In this document: piece by piece, positions 47,498 through 57,001 of the stretch
How positions within the stretch are numbered: the first letter of the stretch is position 1
How the letters are laid out: the number at the start of each line of letters is the position of its first letter
NCBI GenBank assembly: GCA_041745295.1
Contig: JBGTJE010000031.1
Location: forward strand, 1 to 64,000
Origin: JANMEB01 sp041745295
GTDB lineage: Bacteria > Planctomycetota > Planctomycetia > Pirellulales > Pirellulaceae
Direction: 5' to 3'
DNA: 64,000 nt
Notes under the pieces: model-generated
Told to the model about the DNA's origin: nothing
What the model saw: the letters and a program-made list of their open reading frames with translations, nothing else
Databases searched by the model: none
Position numbers and translations under genes: made by a program

Positions 47498-48688
47498 TTA
47501 GCCCGTCGACACATCGATCAACCGCAGCGGCTGATCATGCAATGGCTTGTCGATCGAGATGGCCCATTTCCCGATCAGCATCTCTTGAATCGTCGCGCCG
47601 ACAATTTCACCTCGCCAACCGCGGGCCAATCGCGGGGGAGGCTCGGACGGATCGTCAAGCTTCAGATGCCAAGCAGCCAGCTTGCGCACATCTTGAACGG
47701 TACCTACCAATCCGGTCGCGAGATTGAGATCACGGCAAACGACGCTAAACGCCGAATACAGGAACTGGCCGAGCAAGCTTAAATCGGGGCCGGCTGCAGC
47801 ACGTGCTAATTTTTCCGGCCATTGGTCTTTCGATGAGTTGATTGCGGTCGCGATCGCGTCGGCAATCTCGGGGAGTTCGCGGTCGTGATTCCTATGTTCC
47901 ATGCCGCGCAATAATTTGATTTGCGGTAGCTTAGCGGTTTCGCGCCGCGCGAGCTCGATCAACAAATCGTCGCGGAGTACCCTACGCATTGGGATATTTC
48001 GCTTTTCCGCGAGTCGTTCGCGCCACTTCCAAAGCGCCACCGCAATCGCCATGCCTCGTCGACTAAGGCCGGAGTAGCCCGAAAGCCGGCGCCAGGGTTC
48101 GTTGACTTCGCTTTCGATGATTTGCGCCTGCCAGTCGCGCATCTCCTGCTCCATCCAGGGGATTCGCCTAAGTTTCTCGAGCTGTTTTGCGAGTAACTCG
48201 TACATCGCCGGAAGGTGCATTACGTCCTGCAATGCATATTCGATTTGTTGTTGGCTGAGCGGCCGCCGGCGCCAATCGCTGCGCGTTTCGGTCTTGTCCA
48301 CCGCTCGATTGACCAGTCGTTGAACCAGGTTGGAATAGGCCGCCGGATAATCCAGCCCGGCGAAACCCGCGGCGATTTGGACGTCGAAAAGTCGCTCCAA
48401 GCGACGGCCGGTCGCATAATACGCAAACAGGAATTCCGCCCGGGCTGCGTGAGTGACGGCCAGCGCCGAGCCCGCGACCAATGCCTCCCAAAACGGGGCA
48501 CAATCGCCCAATTCCGTTCCGTCGATCAACGCAAGCTCACCGTCGACGACAACTTGGATGAGGCACAGCTCGGGCCGATAACAATCCTCGGAGATGAACT
48601 CCGTGTCGAAGGCGACAATCTGAGCGGTCGAAATTCGATCACACAACTGCGTTAGGCCGTCGGGCTCATCAATAAACTCAAATTTCAC
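47498..48688 (-). CDS. rnd: Ribonuclease D-like 3'-5' exonuclease with HRDC domain
   Basis: A 396-aa protein. The DEDD exonuclease domain covers residues 1-190: ExoI FDTEFISE, ExoII around VTHAARAEFLFAYY (the usual Asp position differs), and ExoIII YALQDVMHLPAMYE. The HRDC domain covers about 215-290 (GLSRRGMAIAVALWKWRERLA and NIPMRRVLRDDLLIELA). A further 100-residue C-terminal region is present, similar in layout to RNase D. Role: tRNA and stable-RNA 3' trimming. Start GTG. Confidence 0.85.
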   Translation of the reverse strand: MKFEFIDEPDGLTQLCDRISTAQIVAFDTEFISEDCYRPELCLIQVVVDGELALIDGTELGDCAPFWEALVAGSALAVTHAARAEFLFAYYATGRRLERLFDVQIAAGFAGLDYPAAYSNLVQRLVNRAVDKTETRSDWRRRPLSQQQIEYALQDVMHLPAMYELLAKQLEKLRRIPWMEQEMRDWQAQIIESEVNEPWRRLSGYSGLSRRGMAIAVALWKWRERLAEKRNIPMRRVLRDDLLIELARRETAKLPQIKLLRGMEHRNHDRELPEIADAIATAINSSKDQWPEKLARAAAGPDLSLLGQFLYSAFSVVCRDLNLATGLVGTVQDVRKLAAWHLKLDDPSEPPPRLARGWRGEIVGATIQEMLIGKWAISIDKPLHDQPLRLIDVSTG

Positions 48689-48962
48689 AGCCTGCGTCCG
48701 AATCTTCGTGGGTGGGAGGGCATTTGTTATGGCGTAACTCTATCGCGTGCGCGCGGATTCGACAACAAACCGGAATCGCGTGCATTTTGAGCCGTTGGCG
48801 GTCGCATCTAGTCTAGTCTTAGAAAACTGCCTCGAGCCAAACGACTTGCCGGGCGAACATCTAGGTTCGGAAGAGTTTTGCCGCACGGTCGCCAACGGCC
48901 TTGCCAGGGAGTACAATCGGGAGTGATTGGTTGGATTCGCGCAAGCTGACGGGAGAGTCGAG

Positions 48963-49172
48963 ATGGTCAAATCCGTTTTGGACGCAATCAAGATCGGCGA
49001 ATGGAACTTTGAACCGAAAATCGCCACCGTCGGCCAATACCCTTGCACGAAAGCTATGCCGGGGACCGACGAAAAAGTCCTGATCTTGGCAGAACGAGCG
49101 CGGCAAGGACTTCCGCTGTGGCATCCCTCCGACCGACGCTCGTTTGATGAAGCTGAGCTGTGCGAGCGATAA
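48963..49172 (+). CDS. Small conserved-looking protein of unknown function
   Basis: A 69-aa protein (MVKSVLDAIKIGEWNFEPK, then a central ALPGS-like AMPGTDEKVLILAERARQGLPLWHPSDR). I recall similar short proteins in other planctomycetes, with the same WxFEP and GLPLWHP phrases. A GGGAGAG ribosome-binding site lies about six bases before the ATG. No function known. Followed 78 bp later by the PHA-type gene on the same strand. Confidence 0.7.
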   Translation: MVKSVLDAIKIGEWNFEPKIATVGQYPCTKAMPGTDEKVLILAERARQGLPLWHPSDRRSFDEAELCER

Positions 49173-49250
49173 TCCCGTGGACCAATTAACGGTTGGACAC
49201 CAAGTCCTCAAGCGGACTGAGTTGGTTAGTTAGATCCCCTTGAGTTCCGC

Positions 49251-49568
49251 ATGCCGCAAATTCGCGTTCAAGTCTCACATTCGTTAGATCGACAAATCGC
49301 GATCCATCGGCTGCGCGCGTATTCACAACAAATGCAGAGCGATTTTGGCGACCAAGTCTCCAACTTGGAAGAAACTTGGACCGCCGAAGGGGTCGGTGAA
49401 TTCTCGTTTCGTGTCCTGGGTTTCAAAGTCACCGGGACGACCACGGCCAACGCCATCCATGCCGAAGTCGTGGTTCAGCTTCCGTTTGCCGCGATCCCGC
49501 TGCGGGGATTGATCGAAAAAGAGATCGCAACTCGGCTCGAATCAGCGCTGGCCGAACGAACGGTGTAG
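49251..49568 (+). CDS. Polyhydroxyalkanoic-acid-system-like protein (PHA_gran_rgn)
   Basis: A 105-aa protein resembling the PF09650 family, small polypeptides linked by name to PHA granules. Recognisable features: PQIRVQVSHSLDRQIAIHRL opening, LEETWTAEGVGEFSFRVLGFKVTG in the centre, and LPFAAIPLRGLIEKEI near the end. No PHA synthase gene is in the window, so a granule role is not supported here by context. Confidence 0.8.
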   Translation: MPQIRVQVSHSLDRQIAIHRLRAYSQQMQSDFGDQVSNLEETWTAEGVGEFSFRVLGFKVTGTTTANAIHAEVVVQLPFAAIPLRGLIEKEIATRLESALAERTV

Positions 49569-49681
49569 GACTGTTTGATTTCGCCACGATCGAGGAAGAC
49601 GTTTCCGATCGCAAGATCGAATAGATGCGCAGCGCCGAAAATTTCGACTTGGTCCGTCGATGCCTTTCGCGAACTCAATGG

Positions 49682-50455
49682 TCAACCCCGAGGAACTTGA
49701 ATTCGGGCATGCGCTCGATAGGGTGATTCGTCGGACTTGAGTCGAACCGCCGAGATGCGACCGCTGGCCGCCTCGTCGCGTAGTTCATCGTCGGGCGCCG
49801 TGTCGGATTCGAAATAAATTCCAGTTCCGTATATCCGAGAATCCGCGCGGTCAACTTCCAAGTGAATGTGCTTTGGCGCCTGAGTTCCACGATAGGAGCC
49901 GGGGAGAATCGAGGCGATCGTGGCGCAGCCATCGGAGTCGGTGCGAACAAAAGCAAAAAGACGTGGATTTTCTGATCCGCCGCCGGGGCCATCTGCTTCC
50001 GGCACATAGTCCCCTTCCGCGTCGGTGTGGTACAGATAAACACGCGTGTCGGCCAACGGCTTACTTGTTTCCTTGTCCACAACCTCTAACTCAATCAGTA
50101 TCCGCTCGCCCTTTTCGTCCGCCGCCACCATTTCAACGTTTGATTCGCAAGCGTGCGCCCCCAATAACTTGCGAAGCTCGGCGCGCCGCGATGGATCGTC
50201 GCGAAACGGTTTGAATGCAGGATCGCGTAGGGCAAGCGACGGATGCTTATATCCCTTTTTGAAACTTTCGCTCAAAAATTGCATCGCGAGAGACAGGTCG
50301 TTCCCTTTCTCGATCGTTTCAATCGCCTGACGAAAGGCCGCGCGGGCGTCATCTGCGTCGGCGGTTTTCTCAGAGTCTTGCGCTTGGGAAATCGGCGAGA
50401 AAAACGCGATCACTGCGGCGACTAAAATCCTGCGAATGTACGAATGCGTTGCCAT
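49682..50455 (-). CDS. Secreted protein with intradiol-dioxygenase-like domain
   Basis: A 257-aa protein with a signal peptide (IRRILVAAVIAFFSPISQAQ). Residues 30-110 are helical. A domain like the catalytic core of intradiol ring-cleavage dioxygenases follows: LADTRVYLYHTDAEGDYVP, ATIASILPGSYRG and APKHIHLEVDR. The four iron ligands of that family (Tyr, Tyr, His, His) appear at EGDY, PGSY and KHIH. The usual Arg before the first His is Lys. Being exported, it is unlikely to act on cytosolic catechol. Start at 50455 with GGAGA six bases before it. Confidence 0.78.
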   Translation of the reverse strand: MATHSYIRRILVAAVIAFFSPISQAQDSEKTADADDARAAFRQAIETIEKGNDLSLAMQFLSESFKKGYKHPSLALRDPAFKPFRDDPSRRAELRKLLGAHACESNVEMVAADEKGERILIELEVVDKETSKPLADTRVYLYHTDAEGDYVPEADGPGGGSENPRLFAFVRTDSDGCATIASILPGSYRGTQAPKHIHLEVDRADSRIYGTGIYFESDTAPDDELRDEAASGRISAVRLKSDESPYRAHARIQVPRG

Positions 50456-51004
50456 CCCATCTCTCCGCAATATTGAAAGAAATAATTTCGGCAGTCCAAG
50501 CAACAGATGATCACGATCGAACTTGTTGGAATTGGATCCTGATCATTGCACTTGATTGGTTACCGCCGGGCTAAGGATTGTTCGCTAATAACCAATCAAA
50601 AAGGAACAAGTTTTCGTGAAAAGCCGCGCATGGATGCGCCGAAATGTGGATTGAAGTTTATGGGGAAATTGAACTGTAAAATGCGACACACAAACTCTTG
50701 AACGCGATAGGCAATCGAAAAGGAAATGCGCTTGACGGGCGGAGTCGAAGCTGCGTTTAGCGCAACGCCGCTTGAAGACGTTGCGTCCATTCACGCGGTC
50801 ATGAGAACTCCCCTCCCTAGCCATCCTCGCGGCCTCCAATTGCCCGCGATTCAACTCGTCCGTACTGGAGGTCCCAAAAGGACTTTTACACCAGGCTCCT
50901 AGGCCATCTCCGATGACGCCTGGTACAATGACTGGGGAGGGATGAACTCCATTTCTTTCCCCTTGATCGGAGACTAATGTCTCCAGAGAATCGCAACCAT
51001 CGCA
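50456..51004. other. Gene-free stretch
   Basis: About 550 bp between divergent genes. The 89-codon minus-strand frame at 50585-50854 has no family likeness and no ribosome-binding site. No strong palindrome or promoter seen. Confidence 0.4.
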
Positions 51005-51586
51005 TTGACTTCGGACTCAAACAATACGGTCATTGTCGCATCAGGATTCCCTCGTTCGGGAACGTCGATGTTAATGCAGATGCTTGCCGCAGGCGGACTT
51101 CCCATCATGACCGACCGGGTGCGGGCCGCTGACGACGACAACCCGGAGGGTTACTACGAACTTGAGGCCGTCAAGCAAACTCAATGGGATACGGGCTGGC
51201 TGCAGGAGGCACCCGGCAAGGCGGTCAAGGTAATTTATCGCTTGCTGGAATTTCTGCCGACAAATTACCGCTATCGGGTGCTGTTCATGGAAAGACCGAT
51301 GGAGGAAATCGTCGCCTCGCAACAGTTGATGTTGAAGCGACGCGGTGCGCAAGGCGCTACGGTCTCCAACGAACAGTTGCTTGCAATTTTCACCCGCGAA
51401 TTGCAGCGCGTAAAATCATGGTTGGCTGCCCAGAACAATATTGACTGGATGGAAATTCAGTACGCACAAATTCTGGAAAACGCCCGAACCGAGTCGGAAC
51501 GAGTGTGCCGTTTCCTGGCTCTGCCCCTGGATATAACGGCCATGGCCGCTCGGGTGAATCCGCAACTGCACCGTCAACGAATTTGA
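51005..51586 (+). CDS. Sulfotransferase-like P-loop protein
   Basis: A 193-aa protein. VIVASGFPRSGTSMLMQML is the 5'-phosphosulfate-binding loop of PAPS sulfotransferases, and LFMERPMEEIVASQQ fits the 3'-phosphate-binding region. The length is short for the family (usually 250-300 aa), so acceptor-binding parts are reduced. No ATG fits; the first standard start after the upstream in-frame stop is TTG at 51005. It is the first gene of a plus-strand cluster with two phosphodiesterases, a small RHH-like protein and a membrane protein, and its stop is 15 bp before the next start. Confidence 0.8.
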   Translation: MTSDSNNTVIVASGFPRSGTSMLMQMLAAGGLPIMTDRVRAADDDNPEGYYELEAVKQTQWDTGWLQEAPGKAVKVIYRLLEFLPTNYRYRVLFMERPMEEIVASQQLMLKRRGAQGATVSNEQLLAIFTRELQRVKSWLAAQNNIDWMEIQYAQILENARTESERVCRFLALPLDITAMAARVNPQLHRQRI

Positions 51587-51601
51587 TTGGACTTTGGATT
51601 C

Positions 51602-53695
51602 ATGTTTTTTGGATACGAGTACGTATTGGCCTACGTAGGTCCCGGCGCCGGGATCGCACTGGTGGGTTCGTTCCTGGTCGTTTTGGCTGCCATGGTGTCG
51701 GCGTTTTTCGCGCTGTTGACATGGCCGATCAAGTGGTGTTGGAGAACGTTTCGCAACCGGCGCGCTCTTTTGCACGCGCGGGTGAAGCGGGTTGTCATTC
51801 TAGGCCTTGACGGATTAGATCCAGAACTGACGGATGCCCTATTGGCAGAGGGACTTCTGCCCAATCTGGCGCGACTTCGAGACCAGGGTAGTTACAATCG
51901 TTTGGGAACCACCTGGCCCCCGCTGTCGCCCGTCGCATGGTCTTCTTTCAGCACGGGGACCAATCCGGGTAAGCATCGGATCTTTGATTTCATTACGCGC
52001 AATCCGGCGACTTATCTGCCCGAAATCTCTTCGGTCCGCATTCGTCCCCCGAAACGACAACTGAAGTTGGGTAGATTTTCACTGCCGCTGTCCCGCCCGA
52101 GGATCGAGCGCCTGCGCAAAAGCAAACCGTTTTGGCAAGTCCTCGGCGAGTCGGGAATCTTCAGTAGCATATTGCGCGTACCGATTACGTTTCCTCCCGA
52201 TCGATTTCACGGCGTTCAATTGTCGGCGATGTGTGTTCCCGATCTGCGCGGGACCCAAGGGACATTCTCCTGGTTCGTCGAAGAGGGGACTTCGGGGAAA
52301 ACATCCGATGGTGATACGGGAGGCCAACGGGTCGTCGTTCAGCGAATCGGCGATGTGATCCATGGTGAATTGCCAGGGCCCATCAACACGCTCCGCACAA
52401 AATCAGTGGAAAGCCGGTTGAAATTCCGTGTGTCCGCAACAAACCGTGGGGAATCCGGCACAGCAATAATGCGTATCGCCGGTGAATCGGTATTGCTGAA
52501 ATCGGGTCAATATAGTGAATGGATTCGCTTGCCGTATTCGTTGGCACCCGGAGTAAAGGCCCACGGCCTATGCCGCTTTATCCTAAAGCAGTTTGCCCCG
52601 CGTTTTGAAATGTATTCGACCCCGATCCACATTGATCCGGATCGACCGGTCATGCCGATTTCCCATCCGAGAGTCTATTCCAATTACTTGGCGAAAAGTC
52701 AGGGTCCGTTCGCGACGATGGGATTAGCCGAAGATACTTGGTCGCTTTCGGAAAAAGTGATCGACGAAAGCGCGTTTCTGCGTCAAGCCTACGACATCGA
52801 CGATGAGCGGCAAAAGATGTTTGCGGACGCTCTGCAACGTACACGGCGCGGGGCGGTCGTTTGCGTGTTCGACGGTCCAGACCGCATTCAGCACATGTTC
52901 TGGCGTTTTCAGGATCCCCGGCACCCCAATTACCAAGAAGGAAACGAGAATGCGGATCGACATCGCAACGTGATCCGCGACATGTACATTCGGATGGACC
53001 AACTGGTGGGTAGGACGATCGAGGCGTCCGGAAAGGACTCGGCGTTGTTCGTGATGTCGGATCACGGGTTCAAGCCATTTCGACGGGGCGTCGACTTGAA
53101 TGCATGGCTACTGGCCAACGGTTATCTGCATCTCCGCAACGGAGCCGCAAGTTCCAACCGAATCTACTTGGAAGAGGTTGATTGGAGCCGGACCCGGGCA
53201 TATGCCATCGGGCTGGCCGGAATCTATGTCAATCTGGCCGGGCGCGAAGCGAAAGGCATCGTGCACCCGGGAAAAGGCCGCCAACTGCTAGTCGAGCAAT
53301 TGTGCCGAGAATTAACCGGTTTGCACGACTCGGAGTCGCAGGAAGAGGCCATCCATCAGGCGATCTCCCGGGAAACCGCTTATCACGGCCCTTACGTTGA
53401 CGGCGCGGCGGACGTGATCGTCGGATATCGCGCTGGATACCGGGTCAGTTGGGACGCGGCCGTTGGAAAATGCGGCCCGCGGATTTTTTCCGATAACATG
53501 AATGCCTGGAGCGGCGACCACTGCATTCATCCTGATTTGGTCCCCGGCGTACTCTTCAGCAACATCCGCTTGAACGGTGCAACACCGCGAATCATGGACA
53601 TCGGACCCACGACGTTGGAGTTGCTTGGAGTCCGAACGCCCTCGTATATGGACGGAGTATCGCTAGTATGCGGCGACGCGAATTCTCGAAACTGA
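51602..53695 (+). CDS. Membrane-anchored AP-superfamily phosphodiesterase
   Basis: A 697-aa protein. One or two N-terminal transmembrane helices (IALVGSFLVVLAAMVSAFFALLTW starts the pair) precede an alkaline-phosphatase-superfamily domain. Seen: metal Asp in VVILGLDGLDPE, the probable nucleophile Ser109 in PLSPVAWSSFSTG, VCVFDGPDRIQHMFWR, VMSDHGFKP and GDHCIHPDLVPG with metal His and Asp. The fold is that of type I phosphodiesterases/nucleotide pyrophosphatases. Substrate unknown; the sulfotransferase next door suggests a role in exopolymer or lipid modification. TTG at 51587 is an alternative start. Its end overlaps the next gene by 28 bp. Confidence 0.82.
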   Translation: MFFGYEYVLAYVGPGAGIALVGSFLVVLAAMVSAFFALLTWPIKWCWRTFRNRRALLHARVKRVVILGLDGLDPELTDALLAEGLLPNLARLRDQGSYNRLGTTWPPLSPVAWSSFSTGTNPGKHRIFDFITRNPATYLPEISSVRIRPPKRQLKLGRFSLPLSRPRIERLRKSKPFWQVLGESGIFSSILRVPITFPPDRFHGVQLSAMCVPDLRGTQGTFSWFVEEGTSGKTSDGDTGGQRVVVQRIGDVIHGELPGPINTLRTKSVESRLKFRVSATNRGESGTAIMRIAGESVLLKSGQYSEWIRLPYSLAPGVKAHGLCRFILKQFAPRFEMYSTPIHIDPDRPVMPISHPRVYSNYLAKSQGPFATMGLAEDTWSLSEKVIDESAFLRQAYDIDDERQKMFADALQRTRRGAVVCVFDGPDRIQHMFWRFQDPRHPNYQEGNENADRHRNVIRDMYIRMDQLVGRTIEASGKDSALFVMSDHGFKPFRRGVDLNAWLLANGYLHLRNGAASSNRIYLEEVDWSRTRAYAIGLAGIYVNLAGREAKGIVHPGKGRQLLVEQLCRELTGLHDSESQEEAIHQAISRETAYHGPYVDGAADVIVGYRAGYRVSWDAAVGKCGPRIFSDNMNAWSGDHCIHPDLVPGVLFSNIRLNGATPRIMDIGPTTLELLGVRTPSYMDGVSLVCGDANSRN

Positions 53696-55728
53696 TGCTT
53701 GCCGCCTCGGCCGCGACGGCGTTACCGGGATGCCTAGGCTCGACGCGGACCAGCGTTGCCGCCAAAGGGCACCGCGTGTTCGTGGTGGCCTTTGACGGGC
53801 TCGAGCCAGAAATTGTCAAGAAGCTGATTGCTTCGGGGCGGATGCCCAATCTAGCGCGGCTTGCTCAAAGCGGCGGTCTGACCAAAATGGCGACCAGCAC
53901 TCCGCCCCATACTCCGGTTGCTTTTTCAAATATCATCTCCGGTGCCGATCCGGGAGTGCATCACGTTTTCGATTTTATTCAGCGTGACCCGAATCCGACC
54001 GAGCCCGAATTGCCGGTCCGCCCGTATTTCGGTTCGGCCGAGGCCGTGACGCCCGAGAATCAATGGGCTATCCCTCTGGGGAAATGGCATTTGCCGCTTG
54101 TCGGAGGGCACACTCGCCTGCTGCGGCGTGGTCCGGCGTTTTGGGACGCGCTTATCGCAAACGGCATCGATGCGGAAATTTACTACCTCCCTTCCAATTA
54201 TCCACCGTCACCTCCGGAAGGCCCGGGTCGGTTTCGTTGCGTCAGCGGGATGGGCACGCCGGATTTGCTTGGCGATTATGGCACCTTCACATTATTTACC
54301 CCCGATGCTCCGCTTGAGGGCCGGCAAGTCGGCGGAGGCCGGTTCGCCTTTCTGTCGATGGTCAGAAATTACGCGCAGGCCGACCTGATCGGGCCGCCGA
54401 ACTATTTGCGGAGTAGTTCGTCGACCATTTCGGCGCCCCCCTTAAGGGCCGTGTTGGACATCGCTCGTGATCCGTATGCCCCGGTCGCGAGAATCTCGAT
54501 CGACGGACAACACATCCTGCTTAATGAAGGAGAGTGGAGCCACTTCGTCCCAGTGGTCTTTCGGACCGGCATTCCCGGTTCCCCTGTTTTGGGGGCAATG
54601 GGTGCTCCCGTATCGATTCAAGGGATGGTGCGCCTTTTCATGAAACAGGTCCACCCCAAGTTTGAGTTGTACGTGAGCCCGATCAACATTGACCCGATGT
54701 CGCCCGTCAATCAGATCAGTGTGCCAGCAGGATTGGCCTCGCAGCTTGCCGCAAGGCATGGACGGTTTTATACGGCGGGAATTCCAGAGGACACAAAGGC
54801 GCTCAGCAATGGCGCACTGGACGAGGATCAGTTTCTAAGCCAGTCGGAGCTGGCCATGCAGGAGCGGATTGCTCAATACCGGGAAGCGCTATCTCAATTT
54901 ACTCAAGGATGCCTCTTCTATTACTTTGGCGCCACCGACCTTGTGCAACACATGTTTTGGCGGGACCGTGACGAACGGCACCCCGGCCGAAAAGCCGAAC
55001 AGGGAGATCGGTTTGCTGCCGTGATCGAAGATACATATCACGAGATTGATGAATTGGTAGGCGACGCAGCACAAGCCGCCGGTCCGACCGATACCATCAT
55101 CGTGTTATCGGATCATGGGTTCAATTCGTTTCGGCGCGGGTTTAACTTGAACAGTTGGCTGGTCGACCAGAACTTCATTCGCCTGGGGGACTCTGAGCGC
55201 CGGGCGCTGGATCCGCTATTTCCCGGTGTTGACTGGCGTCAAACGCGGGCATACGGCCTCGGCATGAACGGGCTGTACCTCAATGCGGCCGGGCGTGAAA
55301 AGTACGGCATCGTCAAGGAACCGCAATGGCGGAGCCTGTTGGAGGAGATCCGAGACAAGCTAATGGCTGTTCTGGACGACGATGGCGAGCCGGTGATTCG
55401 CCAGGTCGACCTCGCCGAGGATATCTATCCGGGTGCCGACCGGAATGTGGCACCCGACCTGTTCGTCGGATACGCTGCGGGCTATCGTGCCAGCTGGGAC
55501 ACCGTGCTGGGAACGATGCCCCTCAACCTACTCGTGGACAACCTCGATAGGTGGAGCGGGGATCACTGCATACATCCCGACGTGGTGCCAGGCGTTTTGG
55601 TCGCCAACCGAAAAGTAACGGTCGAAAGCCCCGATATCCGCGATATTGCCCCGACGATTCTGAATGAATTTGGTATCGCCCCAATGCCTCACATGACCGG
55701 CAAGCCGTTGTTTGGCAATCAACTCTGA
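53668..55728 (+). CDS. Exported AP-superfamily phosphodiesterase, paralogue
   Basis: A 686-aa paralogue of the preceding gene. It begins MRRREFSKLMLAASAATALPGC: a twin-arginine motif (RRREFSK) with a lipobox-like LPGC, so Tat export and possible lipidation. The AP domain has Asp43 in VAFDGLEPE, probable nucleophile Thr82 in HTPVAFSNIISG, YYFGATDLVQHMFWR, VLSDHGFNS and GDHCIHPDVVPG. It overlaps the upstream gene by 28 bp, so the pair is one transcript. The nucleophile differs between the pair: Ser in the membrane-anchored enzyme, Thr in the Tat-exported one. Confidence 0.83.
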   Translation: MRRREFSKLMLAASAATALPGCLGSTRTSVAAKGHRVFVVAFDGLEPEIVKKLIASGRMPNLARLAQSGGLTKMATSTPPHTPVAFSNIISGADPGVHHVFDFIQRDPNPTEPELPVRPYFGSAEAVTPENQWAIPLGKWHLPLVGGHTRLLRRGPAFWDALIANGIDAEIYYLPSNYPPSPPEGPGRFRCVSGMGTPDLLGDYGTFTLFTPDAPLEGRQVGGGRFAFLSMVRNYAQADLIGPPNYLRSSSSTISAPPLRAVLDIARDPYAPVARISIDGQHILLNEGEWSHFVPVVFRTGIPGSPVLGAMGAPVSIQGMVRLFMKQVHPKFELYVSPINIDPMSPVNQISVPAGLASQLAARHGRFYTAGIPEDTKALSNGALDEDQFLSQSELAMQERIAQYREALSQFTQGCLFYYFGATDLVQHMFWRDRDERHPGRKAEQGDRFAAVIEDTYHEIDELVGDAAQAAGPTDTIIVLSDHGFNSFRRGFNLNSWLVDQNFIRLGDSERRALDPLFPGVDWRQTRAYGLGMNGLYLNAAGREKYGIVKEPQWRSLLEEIRDKLMAVLDDDGEPVIRQVDLAEDIYPGADRNVAPDLFVGYAAGYRASWDTVLGTMPLNLLVDNLDRWSGDHCIHPDVVPGVLVANRKVTVESPDIRDIAPTILNEFGIAPMPHMTGKPLFGNQL

Positions 55729-55747
55729 CCGACAAGCGAGTCTCGTG

Positions 55748-55963
55748 ATGTTTTCGTCAAAGAAAAGTATTCGCCTCGATAAGGACCTCTATCTGCGTTT
55801 GAAGGAAAAATCTCGCGAGGCAGGTTATTCATCGACTGATGAGTTCATCGTGCACGTGTTGGAAATGGCGGTGGCCGGCCACGACGACAATTCTGACCGA
55901 GAACAAGTCGACCGTCAGTTGCGTGGTCTGGGGTATCTCGACTCGCCATCCCGAAACGATTAG
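55748..55963 (+). CDS. Small ribbon-helix-helix-like protein
   Basis: A 71-aa protein. SKKSIRLDKDLYLRLKEKSREAG then a second helix STDEFIVHVLEMAV fits a ribbon-helix-helix fold, the kind of small DNA-binding protein often acting as local repressor. The tail is acidic (DREQVDRQLRGLGYLDSPS). Located 20 bp after the phosphodiesterase stop. DNA binding is inferred, not shown. Start at 55748; an ATG 36 bp upstream is inside the previous gene. Confidence 0.7.
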   Translation: MFSSKKSIRLDKDLYLRLKEKSREAGYSSTDEFIVHVLEMAVAGHDDNSDREQVDRQLRGLGYLDSPSRND

Positions 55964-56038
55964 CCAAATCGGCCGCACGGCCGCAGCGGCTGACGACCAT
56001 CTTGATCTATCACGAGCATTTAGCGGGCAACCGGGTGT

Positions 56039-56899
56039 ATGGCGAACCAGATCATCCACTTTCTGAATCTGATACTTTCTCGAATTTTCGAAATTCTCAT
56101 GGCGTGGATCGCCCAGTGGCCGCTGGTTGCGCTAATTGTTTGGTCGGCGGGAACCGGAATTGTGATGGCCATCCTGTTCCGGTTTACATCGAACCAGAAG
56201 GGCCTCGGTCGCGCGGCTGATCGTAGTCGGGCGGAGCTGCTTGCCATCAACTTGTTCCAAGACGATTTGGGCGGAGTATTCCGAAGCCTGGTACGAATGC
56301 TGCTTCATTCCGCCGCGCGGATTGGCTACTCCATACCACCGGTCCTTGTGATCATCGTTCCGCTGATCCTGTTGTTAGCTCAATTGGCGAGCTGGTACGA
56401 GTGGCGACCACTGATTCCCGGGGAATCTGTGGTGATCGAACTGCAGATTGACCGAAATCATTGGAATCAGGGTCAGCACGCCCAGCTCACACCGCCGCCG
56501 GGAGTAACCGTCGAAGCAGGTCCACTCCGCGATGTCGGCCAGCTCATCGTATTCTGGCGACTCCGACCAAATCCGCGGTCCGAAAGTGGACTCCAAGTAG
56601 GGCAACTTCAGTGGGATGTCGCTGGCGAGAAAGTGGAGAAGAGTCTGGCGATATCCAGCGCCAGCCGGCGATTAATTCCGGTCAGCGCACGGCGAGCGGG
56701 CTCCGCGTGGTGGGACCAAATCCTCAACCCGCAGGAACGCGGGTTTTCGAACGATTCACCCGTTCGCGGAATTGAAATCCATTACCCGCATCGTGCGACG
56801 CCCGTGCTTGGATGGGAACTTCCTTGGTGGCTTACGTTTTTGATCGTGTCCATGATTGCGGCACTTGCGGTCAAACCCCTGGTCGGAGTCAGGTTCTGA
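56039..56899 (+). CDS. Membrane protein with Oxa1/EMC3-like N-terminal part
   Basis: A 286-aa protein. One hydrophobic segment (WPLVALIVWSAGTGIVMAILF), then an amphipathic charged helix stretch (RSRAELLAINLFQDDLGGVFR), then a second membrane pair (PPVLVIIVPLILLLAQLASWYEW). This is the order seen in DUF106/EMC3-type members of the Oxa1 insertase superfamily; the assignment is tentative. A beta-rich extracytoplasmic domain of about 120 residues and a final helix (WWLTFLIVSMIAALAVKPLVG) follow, which EMC3 lacks. It is the last gene of the plus-strand phosphodiesterase cluster. Confidence 0.7.
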   Translation: MANQIIHFLNLILSRIFEILMAWIAQWPLVALIVWSAGTGIVMAILFRFTSNQKGLGRAADRSRAELLAINLFQDDLGGVFRSLVRMLLHSAARIGYSIPPVLVIIVPLILLLAQLASWYEWRPLIPGESVVIELQIDRNHWNQGQHAQLTPPPGVTVEAGPLRDVGQLIVFWRLRPNPRSESGLQVGQLQWDVAGEKVEKSLAISSASRRLIPVSARRAGSAWWDQILNPQERGFSNDSPVRGIEIHYPHRATPVLGWELPWWLTFLIVSMIAALAVKPLVGVRF

Positions 56900-56933
56900 A
56901 CGGAGCGCGTTCGGCGAAAGTGTATCGTCTGAG

Positions 56934-56983
56934 GTAGCTGAATTCGCCAGAATTTGGGCCGAAACTCTGGCGAGTTCCGCTAC
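56934..56983. repeat. Palindrome between convergent genes
   Basis: GTAGCTGAATTCGCCAGA and TCTGGCGAGTTCCGCTAC pair with few mismatches across a short centre. It lies between two convergent stops and may serve both as a terminator-like structure; no T-run is seen. Confidence 0.85.
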
Positions 56984-57001
56984 AGGAAAACGGAACGCGC
57001 T

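Noticed and set aside
50585..50854. 89-codon minus-strand frame
   Set aside because: No start signal or family likeness.
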